From NCBI GenBank assembly GCA_036971715.1, contig JAVHJL010000001.1, positions 1,550,001-1,614,000 of the forward strand: DNA of 64,000 nt, written 5' to 3'. Both the position numbers and the translations under genes were made by a program. Under the pieces are notes generated by a model that saw nothing but the letters and a program-made list of their open reading frames with translations, was not told the DNA's origin and made no database searches. The stretch is from Arthrobotrys musiformis (taxonomy: Eukaryota > Ascomycota > Orbiliomycetes > Orbiliales > Orbiliaceae). Positions 22,990 to 33,749 of the stretch are shown piece after piece. How positions within the stretch are numbered: the first letter of the stretch is position 1; the number at the start of each line of letters is the position of its first letter.

Positions 22990-25900
22990 ATGACCTCCAT
23001 ACCCGACGGAGAAGAGAAAGAGACCTCGAAGGAGTCCTCTGGGGCCTCTCCAGCTATCATCGACGAACCTTTCCCCGATTCATCCGCCATTGACGACGAG
23101 GTTATCGACCTCTCCTCCGGCATCGATATCGAACCCGGTGCTGAACCTCGCTTGGCCGCTAAACGAGGCGCAAAGCTATCCATACCCTTTGGACCACCCC
23201 AAACACCCTCACAGACACAGTCGCAAACACCGTCGCAACCACAAAACCAAAGACCGAAATCAGGTCTCGAGATGGCTCTCGAGAAGGGCTTACGTATTGA
23301 TACAGCGATTACCGATAGAGAAGGCGACAATGGTTTCGCACCCGATTCACTTAGCTTATCGCAGCTTAAGAAGCTGGTCAACGAAATGCCAAAACAGAAG
23401 GTACAGGCTTTCGGAACACAACGGTGATACGAAGCTCCAATTGGGACAATAGCTAACAGGAGTACCCAATATAGCAAATCGAATACGCTTTCAAATACTC
23501 CGATACAGATACTTTACAGAACGAAATCGAGGAGTGGTTTCCCTACACTGAAGCAGAGCGACAGCTTGTGCTTGCTTGCAAACGACAATTTCAGAGAATA
23601 TACACAGAAGGTTCGCTGTCAGGAACTCTATAGAGGCTTTTCGAGGATGCTAACCGATATTAGTACCTTGGACAAGGTCCTCCCCAGCTCGAAGAAAGAA
23701 ATGCTTGAATCGTCTTGTTGAATACATCGAGTCGTCGTCTCAGGACCAACGAGTACAAGCGCTTCTATCGATATGCTACGTAGCGCAGGGAGTCTACGGC
23801 GAGACACGATCAACAGATCATCAACTACACTGGATAAAGGAAAACTGCAAACTTATCCGACAGACGTCCATACTCGACCCACTATGGAGCTTGATAAGAA
23901 TGAGAATATCGAAGGAATGGGAGGACCGGGAACCGAGCGATGACGATATGCCTCGACAAGTCGACCGTAGAGAGTTAAGACTATGTTTGACCTTATTGTA
24001 TCTGATGCTGGAGACCGGCCGCGATGATGAGAGATTTTGCGAGGAAGTTGGTAAGTTTGGTTTCATATCCAATGGCAACGGATACCACTAACATGTTCTG
24101 GGTACCAGCTGGCCTTGAGCCTAATATCACCCTCTTCATCGTTGAGAATGTCGCGAAGCTTCGCTGGGAAGACGCACCCGGCGTACCTTTGCAATCGGTG
24201 AGTGGTTCTATTGGTTCAACTAGTGAGGTAGCTTGCTAACATGCTATAGTTCCTCCTGCTGCTTTGGAAGATCCTCCTCTGCATTCTCGGTACGGCAGAC
24301 CAATTGAAGAAAACAAAAATGCTCCGGGTCCTCCTTACCGAAGGAGCGAATGAGAACGGCCCACCAACTACGAAAGGGCAGCCGGCTTTCTTGCCAAAGA
24401 AGATGACGCAGATTAAACGAGAAACACCTCAAGGCGATGAGGATCTCTCCAAGTTTTCAAACATTACCATCCCCGTGGATGAGACGATATCTCCGTATTC
24501 TAAAATCACTGCCTCACCTCTCGATTACCATAACTTCCGACAGGAGCTACTACACAAATACCCAGCATATAACGCACCTGCAGTCCCGAACTTTGTCACA
24601 AAATCCCTTGTTGCTAATCCCAACGGAGATCTTGGTCCTCCTACTGTTTTCACATCGGCATCTACAACGCCTTCGATCCTAAACCAACCTGTTCACATTG
24701 CTACACCAGCACCATCACCCCCACCATCACCGGTTGCTGGAAAAGGCGGCAAAAAGCATAACTATCAAACGAACAACAACTTCCCCTTCCTATACCCCCC
24801 TACGGCCCTTGGAGGGTGGAAAGATGGCTGGGCGAATATGAACTCCAGTGATGTTGGTGTTCCGGCTAGTATTCGAGAAGGTGGCGACCTATTCAGATCG
24901 AGGGTCAGAGTTAGCCCCGCGTTGCAGCAGCTCGCTGAAGAAAAGGAGCGTTTCCTCAAATCTGAGCGAGGATGGTCAGGAGCAGATTCCGAATTGAAAA
25001 GTGACCCGGAGAAGATACGAGCTGCCCCAGATGCTTGTCGAGATAGACAGAAGGAAGTCCAAGCTTTGGAACGTGTCGACGGTCTTTACGTAAGTACTCT
25101 AAAAGCAACAAATAGTTAGCATTTACTAACGGCAAAAGCGTGACATCCTTCCATTCCTTCAATCATTCGTTATCGTTTTGTTAAAAATCACGCTATCGAA
25201 CATGTCCATTGTCAATCCGCCAGTACCTCAGAATGGCAGCAATGTTAGTGATAAGAAAGAAGACGATCCTAACAACGTTGGAATCCTGGGAGATGCACTC
25301 GAACTCGATGGTGTTGCCTTCATGAGCATGGAAGAACTAGACAAGCTCCGAAACAAAGAAATCATGAGCAAAGTTACCGGCGCTCTATTCTTGTGCCTGC
25401 TGAAGTGGTTCCGCGTTTCCCGTTAGTTTCTCCCACCCCCCAATGCAAGCATTCTTTGACTAACCCTGGCTAGACGTCTTAAAATTCGAATATTTGTCGC
25501 AGCTTTTGCTTGATTCCAACTTCCTTCCTCTGATGTTGAAGATATACAGCCAGCAAGAAGTCACCGCTGCAGTCGCACTAGTATCTGACAAGAAGGACTT
25601 CTCGTGAGTGCACTGCTTCCTAGATAATATTGAACTTGACTAATATAGATACAGTTATTTCCAATTCTGCGCAAAGAACTCTGCAAGGCAATACACGGCA
25701 CCAGCTCCACCTCCCAGGCCCAGGGGTCAATCCGATTCTTCGGATGACGCCGTGCCCCCGCCTATAATGAGGATCCGACGCGTCAACACGGAGCCCGAGC
25801 CTCCAATTCTCGTGAAGCCGGATAGTAATGGCGAGGAGCCTACGATCATTACGGAATTTTCGTGGAGGAACTTCTTTACCACTGTCAACTTCCTTCGAGT

Positions 25901-26511
25901 AATGCAGAAGGTTTGCAAGGGCAAACCACATCGAAATCTTATGTTGGTACAATATAAGAGTAGTACCATCCTAAGGAAACCACTCAAGGTTCCGCAAGAT
26001 GAGATGAGGCTGTATACGCTCAAGTTGTTCAAAGGGCAGGTCCCCTTTTGTGGGAGAAAGTGGAGGCAAAGTACGATTCATCCTTCCCCTGGAGGGTTTC
26101 ACTATTTGGCTAACGAGTTTCAAAGGCAACATGCGTGTCATCACATCGATTTATCTGTATTGTCGACCAGAGCTTAGAGATGACTGGCTCGCTGCCTCAG
26201 ATATCGACATCGAAGTAGAAGAAGCGATGGTATGACCCCTCACTATTTTAAAGCCGTAAGAAGAAAAGGAGAGCTAACACAACATGTAGCCACAAGAGCA
26301 AGCCCTTCGTGGGCTCATCCACTTCTACAACCTCCAGCACTATCCTCAGCCAATGACGCTGATGGGGTTTGACCCCAACCTACTCGCTGAAGAAAGAAAT
26401 TTCTTCACGCGAGAGCTGGAGAAGATAGACTGGGGTCCGTCGGCATTGGAACCCGACGCAGAAGGTGAAGAGATGGTCTGGGATGGACCGCCACTCTTCC
26501 AACCCTCTTAG
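22990..26511 (+). CDS. FAR11: STRIPAK subunit Far11/STRIP (N1221 and DUF3402 domains)
   Basis: Ten exons, join(22990..23400, 23475..23610, 23664..24050, 24109..24197, 24250..25089, 25139..25421, 25474..25603, 25649..26070, 26126..26229, 26290..26511), encode 1007 residues. All phases agree and several introns show CTAAC branch sites. Residues 1-120 are disordered and acidic. The N1221-like domain follows (about 125-460), with Phe-Lys-Tyr-Ser-Asp-Thr-Asp-Thr near its start. The DUF3402 domain fills the C-terminal half, with Arg-Asp-Ile-Leu-Pro-Phe-Leu-Gln-Ser and Val-Pro-Phe-Cys-Gly-Arg-Lys-Trp-Arg-Gln. Far11/STRIP is a scaffold of the striatin-PP2A phosphatase complex that controls hyphal fusion, fruiting and kinase signalling. 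The frame stays open for 110 more codons after the TAG stop, described separately. Confidence 0.9.
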
Positions 26512-26844
26512 AACGAGGGTGGGAAGGTGGCGACCCTCAGACCATCGACTCCCTTCGGGTCTTTGCGCGGCGGGCCCCAGGGCCAGGATAATTTGGCCCA
26601 GATGGGGCAGGGCCCTGAGGCCCAGGCTCGGGCCTTCGCCCAAAAAAAGGCGGAGGAGTTCCAACGACTGCCGACGATCGGAGACTACGTGGTGGCACGT
26701 AGCTCCGATCCGGAGCACATCAAGGCGCGGGAGGAGGAGGAGGAGGGGGTTCGAAAGGCGAGGGAGGGGGTGGAGAGGGAGAAGAGGGAGTGGGACTCCC
26801 TCTTCATGCGGGACTTCCCAGGAAACTGGGAGTCCCAGGACTAA
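26512..26844 (+). other. GC-rich open frame continuing in frame after the FAR11 stop
   Basis: The 110 codons after the TAG at 26509-26511 stay open to TAA at 26842-26844 and share the FAR11 frame. Third positions are mostly G or C, and the product is protein-like: Gln-Lys-Lys-Ala-Glu-Glu-Phe, then a Glu/Lys/Arg-rich segment likely to be a helix. There is no ATG at its start; the first Met is about 30 codons in. It may be a readthrough tail of FAR11, the remnant of a mobile element, or non-coding GC-rich DNA. The other plus frame and one minus frame are also open here, which weakens a coding call. Confidence 0.35.
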
Positions 26845-26940
26845 ACTGTTTGGGGGGGTGCAATGCACCCCCAACCTAGAATTATAGATTGGCGGGGTTG
26901 GCGGGGGTCTCTGGAATTTGTACCGGAGACCCCCCCCCCC
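26827..26940. repeat. three GC-rich hairpins in a row
   Basis: Perfect or near-perfect inverted repeats lie close together: CTGGG-AGT-CCCAG (26827-26839), GGGGGTGCA-A-TGCACCCCC (26854-26872), and a 12-bp stem with one G-T pair and an 8-nt loop (26903-26934) that runs into a long C tract. They directly follow the GC-rich frame behind FAR11. They could fold in RNA (3' end structure) or mark the edge of an inserted element. Confidence 0.6.
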
Positions 26941-27291
26941 CAATACCCTTTACTGAATACATTACCATTTTCCCGCCAAATTATGAATGTGCCTGTGATG
27001 AACCGGTGAATGTTTTGGCTTGCCATTAAATGTCGTGACCTGAATCCTCGTAGTAGCCCCCCTCGGGACTACCCCTTCGCCAGCTGCCAGCTACGTACCT
27101 AAGTATGCATGTGTAAATTTACTAGTTGTGTTGAGCGTGGTATTCTGAACTGTGTAATTTCTTTTTTTGCGTCGCACAAAAGCCGGCCGACCTCGCAGCA
27201 CAAAGTTGGCTCCTTCCGATTCCAGCCAATCCTTCTTGCCCAATTTCTCATCCTCACCGAGAAAGTATCACAGAACGGCAGGTTCGAAATC
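26941..27291. other. LYS4 promoter region
   Basis: 351 bp between the C-tract hairpin and the LYS4 start. Composition returns to that of the surrounding DNA. No named site is evident, although an amino-acid biosynthesis gene would be expected to carry a Gcn4/CpcA-type TGACTCA element. Confidence 0.4.
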
Positions 27292-29616
27292 ATGGCAACG
27301 GTCAGTCATTGTGTGTTTTTTTATGTTTTTTCTAATACTCAATTGGAAGAAAAGCAAGAGTTTCTTGATAGTTCGTTAAACTAACGCTTCTGAAAGCTAT
27401 CAAGGCTGCGATCATGCTCGCGATCGGTATCGATACAGCCCCATCTGCTGGGTGCTCGAAACCACAGCCTCGGCCACCGTAGATGTCTTGCGACAGCGGC
27501 GAATAACCAAAACCTCACGGAACGCATTGTTCAGAAATATGCTGTCGGTTTGGCACCTGATAAGTTGGTTAAATCTGGTGATTATGTTACAATTACTCCA
27601 AGGTATGTCAAACGGGGAGCACGTGCCAATAACTGTCGTATTTTCCGCCTTGAATTTGGCTAATTTGGGGTTTAAAAAAGTCATTGTATGACCCACGACA
27701 ACTCGTGGCCCGTAGCCACGAAGTTCATGGACATCGGTGCATCTAAAATCAAAGATAACCGACAGGTGGTTATGACGCTCGACCACGATGTCCAAAATAC
27801 TTCGGAAGCGAACCTGAGAAAGTACGCCAACATTGAAAACTTTGCGAAAAAGAATGGTGTCAACTTTTACGGTGCGGGGCGGGGAATCGGACATCAAGTG
27901 ATGGTTGAAGAAGGGTACGCCTGGCCGGGGACTCTGATGGTTGCTTCGGATTCTCATACAAATATGTATGGTGGAATTGGCTGTCTGGGAACACCAATTG
28001 TCAGGACCGATGCGGCGGCCATTTGGGCGACCGGACAAACTTGGTGGCAGATCCCGCCCGTTGCGAAGGTTTTTTTCAAAGGGAAGCTACCTAAGGGCGT
28101 TACAGGGAAGGATGTCATCGTTGCGCTGTGTGGTATCTTTAACAAGGACCAGGTCTTGAATCATGCGATTGAGTTCACGGGAACTGCGGAGACGATTTCT
28201 TCGATACCGGTTGATGACCGGTTAGCTATCGCGAATATGACCACGGAGTGGGGTGCGCTGACTGGGTTGTTTCCGGTCGATGGTCTGACCAAGAGTTGGT
28301 TGAAGAATAAGGCACAAGACAAGAATCTCGATGTCTCGAGCCATATCAACGATAGGAAGCTTGAGGCGCTTGCCGAAAGCAGTTCCTTCGAGTCTCCGCA
28401 AGATTCAGCATATGCCAAAGTGTTGACGCTCGATCTCGAGAGTCTGTCACCCTACGTCGCCGGTCCGAATTCTGTCAAGATTGCAACGCCGTTAGCTGAG
28501 TTGGAAGAGAAGAAGGTTGAGATTCAAAAGGCATACTTGGTATCCTGCACCAACTCGCGGAGCTCTGACCTCGGTGCTGCAGCGTCTGTTATAAGGGCGG
28601 TTGGTGGAGACGCCAAAGTCCATCCAAATGTTGAGTTCTACATCGCTGCAGCTTCGATTCCGGAGCAAAAGATCGCGGAAGCGAATGGTGACTGGCAGAC
28701 ACTTCTGGATGCAGGCGCGCGACCTCTCCCATCTGGTTGTGGGCCGTGCATTGGGCTCGGTACAGGTTTGCTCAAAGCTGGCGAGACCGGTATCTCCGCA
28801 AGCAACAGGAACTTCAAAGGCCGTATGGGTGACCCATCAGCTCTTGCCTACCTTGCCTCACCCGAGGTTGTCGTCGCAAGCGCTCTAGCTGGAAAAATTG
28901 TGGGACCTGGTTTTTTTGATAAACCATCACCTGCGGTTATCGCCAGCGATTCTTCGGCATCCGGCGACGCGGCTTCTGCATCTGCCGGTGCTGCCACCGA
29001 CGCTCCATCAGACTCCCTTACGGCCATCCTCCCCGGCTTCCCCACCAAGATCTCCGGTGAGATTGTTTTCTGCGACGCGGACAACATCAACACCGACGGT
29101 ATCTACCCCGGAAAGTACACCTATCAAGACGGCCTAACCCGCGACGACATGTCAAAAGTCTGCATGGAAAACTACGACCCGACATTCAAAGAAATTTCAA
29201 AGCCAGGCGACATCCTCGTCTCGGGATTCAACTTTGGCTGCGGCTCGAGTCGTGAACAAGCCGCTACGTCTATATTGGCAAAGGATATCGCCTTAGTTGT
29301 CGCGGGAAGCTTTGGGAATATCTTTAGCAGGAATAGTATCAACAACGCATTGTTGACGGTGGAGGTGCCAAAGTTGATTGAGAGGTTGAGGGAGGTGTTC
29401 AAGAACGAGAAGCCGTTGCTGACGAGGAGGACAGGATGGACTTTGGAGTGGGATATCGAGAGAAGCTGGGTTAGTGTTACGGAAAGGGTGAACGGCGAGG
29501 AGAAGACTTGGGGCAAGAGGGTAGGAGATCTACCACCAAACGTACAAGATATCATCTCAAAGGGAGGACTGGAAAGTTGGGTCAAGGCAGAATTGAAGAA
29601 GGAGGGCGAGGCATAA
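27292..29616 (+). CDS. LYS4: mitochondrial homoaconitase Lys4
   Basis: Three exons, join(27292..27300,27397..27602,27681..29616), encode 716 residues. Exon 1 is just Met-Ala-Thr; the splice is supported by a CTAAC branch site and by the resulting Arg/Ser-rich mitochondrial presequence. Aconitase-family landmarks follow: Met-Thr-His-Asp-Asn-Ser, Asp-His-Asp-Val-Gln, Ser-Asp-Ser-His-Thr, then the 4Fe-4S cysteines in Ser-Cys-Thr-Asn-Ser and Gly-Cys-Gly-Pro-Cys-Ile. After an Ala/Ser-rich linker comes the swivel domain with Phe-Gly-Cys-Gly-Ser-Ser-Arg-Glu. It converts homocitrate to homoisocitrate in the alpha-aminoadipate route to lysine, a pathway of fungi. Overall sequence fits homoaconitase rather than citrate aconitase or isopropylmalate isomerase. 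Confidence 0.93.
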
Positions 29617-30060
29617 GCTATATATACTGTTAGATAGATATTTCCTTTTTTGCATCTGTGCGTGTCTAAGTATTGAGGTCCCTAGATCCTTTGTAAACAC
29701 TTGTACAATTGTTAGCAGCATTTAAATTCGAATCCGAATTGCCTGATAACAGGTATATCGACAGAAATTTACTTCGAGCAACTTTATATATACAACGGTC
29801 GTACATGTATATGCATGTACAATAAGCGTCCACAATCTGGATGTCTGTTGTGAAAACTGGGCCCTTCTTGGTTTGTCTTGGCGGTAAAAGTTTTCCCCGC
29901 CGTGGCAGCAAACCCAATACGAATCGTCTTTTAATCATCGCCGACATCATGGAGTTCCCATCCTGCGATCAATCATCATATCCTCTACAAACACAAGCCC
30001 GAGCTTGTTCGTGCAGGAAACGTCATATACTGCTAAACGAGACTCCAGCGATATTCCAAA
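29617..30060. other. intergenic between LYS4 and tRNA-Met
   Basis: 444 bp, AT-rich at the left (LYS4 3' UTR). No gene seen. Confidence 0.5.
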
Positions 30061-30164
30061 GCTTTCTTGGTGTAGTTGGTTATCACGTCAGTCTCATATC
30101 TCGGTATGAAGGCCTTAAACAGGCAGAAATCTGAAGGTCAGCAGTTCGATCCTGCTAGAGAGCA
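30061..30164 (+). tRNA. tRNA-Met (CAT, elongator-type) with a 30-nt intron
   Basis: A full cloverleaf folds once an intron is removed. The acceptor stem GCTTTCT pairs with AGAGAGC (one G-T), with discriminator A at 30164. The D loop has AGTTGGTTA. The anticodon CAT is at 30095-30097 followed by A37, and the T arm AGCAG-TTCGATC-CTGCT is perfect. The intron is 30099-30128, one base after the anticodon as in all nuclear pre-tRNA introns, and contains TATGA (30105-30109), the exact complement of loop bases TCATA, giving the usual anticodon-intron helix. The anticodon stem ends in the T-T mismatch known from yeast elongator tRNA-Met. The first T-run downstream (Pol III stop) is about 55 nt away. 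Confidence 0.9.
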
Positions 30165-31268
30165 CTTAAGCGTATTATGATTCCAGTCGGGCATTCCTCG
30201 GTTGGTTAGTAGCCGTTTCCTTTTTTGTTTTTTCCTGGTTTGGATTCCGGGCGTGCAGGGTTCACCAAAAACTCTTTTTTAACACCAATCCATAACCCGA
30301 CTTTTTGGATGTAAATATATATATCCGCCGTAATTAGATCTAGACAGTTCGAATTGATTACAGGTATATCAGTATATAAAGGGAGTTTGCGCAGATTTTT
30401 ACAGAGACTTCGATATCCGGCGTCGCTGTTGCATTTTGCAGTTTCTGGTGTTGAAGCCTTGGCGCGCGCACATACAAATCCTCGACTTCGGCTTGGCGGC
30501 GGAATATATGAGGCCAACTCACCAGCTAACTTGATGGAGCAGCTAAGATATCACTTCCGTCATCTACAACCACAGGAAGAAGTCAACAGCGTATCCCGTC
30601 CGCTCTGCGCTACTTAAGCTTCTTACCGGCCAGCTAGTAGTGCTATCGGAGATGAGGTGCGAATATTGGCTGTTGTAGGTTAACCTTTTGCCAATCTGGT
30701 GATTCTTTTTTTGAGGATTTTGGGACTTCAATTCGATTGGTCGGGACGTACGTGTTTTTTTTTTTCTCTTTCTACATGGGCAGAGTTTTTCACCGTGCGG
30801 GTTCTTTTTTATATTTTGCGTGAGGTGGCCGGGAAGATTGCGATATAGTCTTTTGTACTCGCTTGCAATATTCAATGTATGATTGGTTACCAGGTATGTT
30901 CTTTTTTCTGGTTTAGGCCGCTCCGTGTAACATATTGTTGATTCTGTTACTTGATTATAGAGGAAGTAGAAGGTCGTTAATGCATTGGCAAGCTCATGCA
31001 TTGCCTTTTCTCACTCATTGCATTGCTGGCTTCGATCGAGAATCTCAAATCGTACGTGGCCGGGTACCGGCGAGATGATATATAGAGGATAGCTTGCCTC
31101 GCTATGCCTGTGCATATTTTTTTCCACCACGAGTCAATTGCAACTGGTTCGGGAGCATCTATCGACATAGACTGCTGGTGGGGCCCATATATATCAATAC
31201 TAGCAAAGGAAATATCCATATTACCGCAGACAATTGGGAGGAAAGTTCAGGATAGAAAAGAAAGGCCA
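30165..31268. other. intergenic upstream of the F-box pair
   Basis: 1.1 kb with no supported gene. The frame of the first F-box gene is open further upstream (from 31104) but that extension lacks family features. T-rich runs at 30215-30235 and 30750-30760. Confidence 0.5.
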
Positions 31269-32126
31269 ATGGACTCACGGAAACGATCCTCTCCTTTGCA
31301 AGGAATAAATACACTGCCCGCGGAGCTCCACGTCGAGATACTCTCATACCTCACCGACAGCATCTCATCACAAATATCCGCGAGCAAAGTATGCCGGCTC
31401 TGGGAATCCATCATCCTCACCGACCCATACTTTCGCTCCCTCCGATACGGAGTACTGGAAAACAATGACTCGGATCTAGTCGCCGTTCATCAACTATTCG
31501 ATCCATCCGAAGTATCCATACCACGCCAGCACCCTATAACCAAACAGCAGAACCCTCTCGCGGAGGTGAGATGCAAGATAGTAAATGAGGAAATCACAGC
31601 ATGCCATTATGTTATGGAAAAGAACTATCACGCTTATTCGAAAGAATACAATTTTGGCCCTCCGCCTTCCGACTGCACCAAGGAGCATAACGTCTTGGAT
31701 ATCACCCATAGCGCAATTCTAGACGAACAATGCATTCAAAATGTCTCGATCCTACCCATTGAGGAGCAATACTGGAGCTCTGATGTCCCGCGGTTGACCG
31801 CGCCACTGGAGGAACTGGATATCCTCACCGCCATCCATTTCCGCGGTCAACACCTCGAGGACGTCATATTCGCGGAACCCGTCAATTTCTGCACCCCAGG
31901 CGGCCTTACGAACCGACAATTACTCGAAGATGTAGTGGCTACGCTTATTGCGTCTATGAGAAAAAAGTCAAACTTGGACACGAAGAAGGAGCATTACGTA
32001 TACCTAGCGATGAGGTATGTTCCGGAAGGGGACCGTAAGGAATGTTGGTTCAGAACGGTTCTCTGTCATCCGGATGTGAGGATGTCGAAGGAGTTGAGGC
32101 TTTTGAACGTCCTCGGGGGATATTAA
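31269..32126 (+). CDS. F-box protein, first of a tandem pair
   Basis: Intronless, 285 residues from Met at 31269, chosen because it precedes the F-box by a short basic leader. The F-box is at about residues 17-55: Leu-Pro-Ala-Glu-Leu-His-Val-Glu-Ile-Leu-Ser-Tyr-Leu, then Ile-Ser-Ala-Ser-Lys-Val-Cys-Arg-Leu-Trp. The rest has no repeat or known substrate domain. It would act as a substrate adaptor of an SCF ubiquitin ligase. The neighbour 514 bp downstream begins with a nearly identical F-box core and has similar C-terminal phrases around Lys-Glu-His, so the two look like diverged duplicates. Confidence 0.75.
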   Translation: MDSRKRSSPLQGINTLPAELHVEILSYLTDSISSQISASKVCRLWESIILTDPYFRSLRYGVLENNDSDLVAVHQLFDPSEVSIPRQHPITKQQNPLAEVRCKIVNEEITACHYVMEKNYHAYSKEYNFGPPPSDCTKEHNVLDITHSAILDEQCIQNVSILPIEEQYWSSDVPRLTAPLEELDILTAIHFRGQHLEDVIFAEPVNFCTPGGLTNRQLLEDVVATLIASMRKKSNLDTKKEHYVYLAMRYVPEGDRKECWFRTVLCHPDVRMSKELRLLNVLGGY

Positions 32127-32639
32127 GATCGGTATGAGCGTTGGGGCTTGCATGGGTAAATGCATGCAGTTCGCCAAATGCTATTTTGGCCGTATAAGTT
32201 TGCTTTGAGTCCAGGCCGCCGTATCTCGCCCGCGCCACGCCCAGGCCGCCTTGGGTCGGCTTGGAAAGCTTCGCTCGATGTCTTTACATATAATACCCCC
32301 CCTTGCTCAATTGAAGCGCAAAGACGCAGCAAAAGCGCGGCGGCATTTATCCATCGGGGCGTATCGTTATCGACTCGACCGAAACCTCGCTGCGCCATTA
32401 TCTTATTCGCTTCCAAAATGCAACATTCGAGGCTGAGGGGCAACAATATAATATCCAGACACCGCCTCCAGGCCTCGCGATTCTAAAACGGCACTGAACG
32501 AGACTTGAGGAAGTTCTTCTATACAATAACTATATATACTACTCCCCGAATTCGAAGTTTTCCAAGTCCAATCACAGCTTCAAAGAATTCTAGAATCAAG
32601 GGACATACCCCAAAAAGATAAACAAAAATCATATAAAAA
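32127..32639. other. intergenic between the two F-box genes
   Basis: 513 bp. It holds a direct repeat CCAGGCCGCC (32211-32220 and 32241-32250) separated by a GC-rich segment. It should include the promoter of the second F-box gene. Confidence 0.5.
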
Positions 32640-33749
32640 ATGCCCAAACCAAACCCCCTCACCACCCTCCCCGCAGAAATCCACCTCGAAATCCTCTCCC
32701 ACATCCCCTCCCTCGCCGACCAGATCTCCGCAAGCCTCTCCTACCCCCCCTGGAAACATCTCCTCCTCACCTCCCAAACCTTCAAAGAACTCCGATACTT
32801 CTTCCACCGTCCCTGGAGACTGGAAGGTCTGCACAACCTCCTCAGTCCCACGCACTACCACACCTTCTTCGGCTTCACCGCAAAATCCGGGGTTATAACC
32901 TCCTACAGCCTCTACACCTTCGACCGCCGACATCACGATTGGCATACGGAGTTAGCGAGGGTGGTAAGATACCGACAACGGCAACCGCACAGATACGGCC
33001 CCGGCAAACGGGTGTTCGAAGATGATGATGAGGATTTGGGCGTCGACAGAAGGGACTACACCGATTTTTCAAAACTACTAAAAAAACTCGACCTCTACAC
33101 CCCCCAACCCCATACCAACCAAGAAGACTCAGAAGATGAAGATGAAGAAGCAGGCTTCATAAACGAACAAATAATAACCCCCTTCGTCCCCCCAGAAGTA
33201 AAAGAAACCGACTGGAAACTCCCCCTAAACCTCACCTACCACAACGAAAACTACCAATGGGCCGTCCTGGGGAAAATGTTCCTCCAGGGGTTTCCCATAT
33301 CCTTCCGCTCGGGCGTGATGAACGACCACACCCGCCAGCACAAGGAGTTCCACACCTTCTACCTCCCACCCGCTCAATCCTCATCACCATCTCTATCCCT
33401 CAAAAAAATATCAAAAATAGTCCTCAAGGAACTCAACACGAGATTCACAAACGAACCGGGGAAACCCTACGACCTCCGTCGGGATGTCGAGAGAGTACAC
33501 CCAAACCACTCGAAAATACTCATGAAAAGCGAAGGTATGGATCCGGAGAAGGAGCACATAATCCTCCTCGACCAGAATTGGCACAGAACTACCTTTCACG
33601 ACGGGGAGATGGGCGTCGCCGTTATCATCCTCCCGTTCGACGATGAGGAACAACGGCTTCTGACGCAGCAGATGGACCTGAGGAAACGGATGGGCGTTCA
33701 TCGGTTTGCTGAGGCTCAAAGCTATACTTATGTTAATACTCTAATGTAG
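32640..33749 (+). CDS. F-box protein, second of a tandem pair
   Basis: Intronless, 369 residues. The F-box begins at residue 9 with Leu-Pro-Ala-Glu-Ile-His-Leu-Glu-Ile-Leu-Ser-His-Ile-Pro, then Gln-Ile-Ser-Ala-Ser-Leu-Ser-Tyr. A strongly acidic stretch follows around residues 160-172. Later sequence includes Gln-Trp-Ala-Val-Leu-Gly and Glu-Lys-Glu-His-Ile-Ile-Leu-Leu; the latter resembles a segment in the upstream paralogue. Codons end mostly in C, unlike the upstream copy, which suggests the duplication is old. Role presumed as for other F-box adaptors; substrate unknown. Confidence 0.75.
   Translation: MPKPNPLTTLPAEIHLEILSHIPSLADQISASLSYPPWKHLLLTSQTFKELRYFFHRPWRLEGLHNLLSPTHYHTFFGFTAKSGVITSYSLYTFDRRHHDWHTELARVVRYRQRQPHRYGPGKRVFEDDDEDLGVDRRDYTDFSKLLKKLDLYTPQPHTNQEDSEDEDEEAGFINEQIITPFVPPEVKETDWKLPLNLTYHNENYQWAVLGKMFLQGFPISFRSGVMNDHTRQHKEFHTFYLPPAQSSSPSLSLKKISKIVLKELNTRFTNEPGKPYDLRRDVERVHPNHSKILMKSEGMDPEKEHIILLDQNWHRTTFHDGEMGVAVIILPFDDEEQRLLTQQMDLRKRMGVHRFAEAQSYTYVNTLM

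Noticed and set aside
26380..26943. 187-codon minus-strand frame across the FAR11 end
   Set aside because: Antisense to the last FAR11 exon and to the GC-rich frame; openness is explained by GC richness; Leu/Pro-rich product without a domain.
31104..31268. 55-codon N-terminal extension of the first F-box protein
   Set aside because: In frame but with no F-box-like character; the internal ATG at 31269 places the F-box near the N-terminus as in its paralogue.
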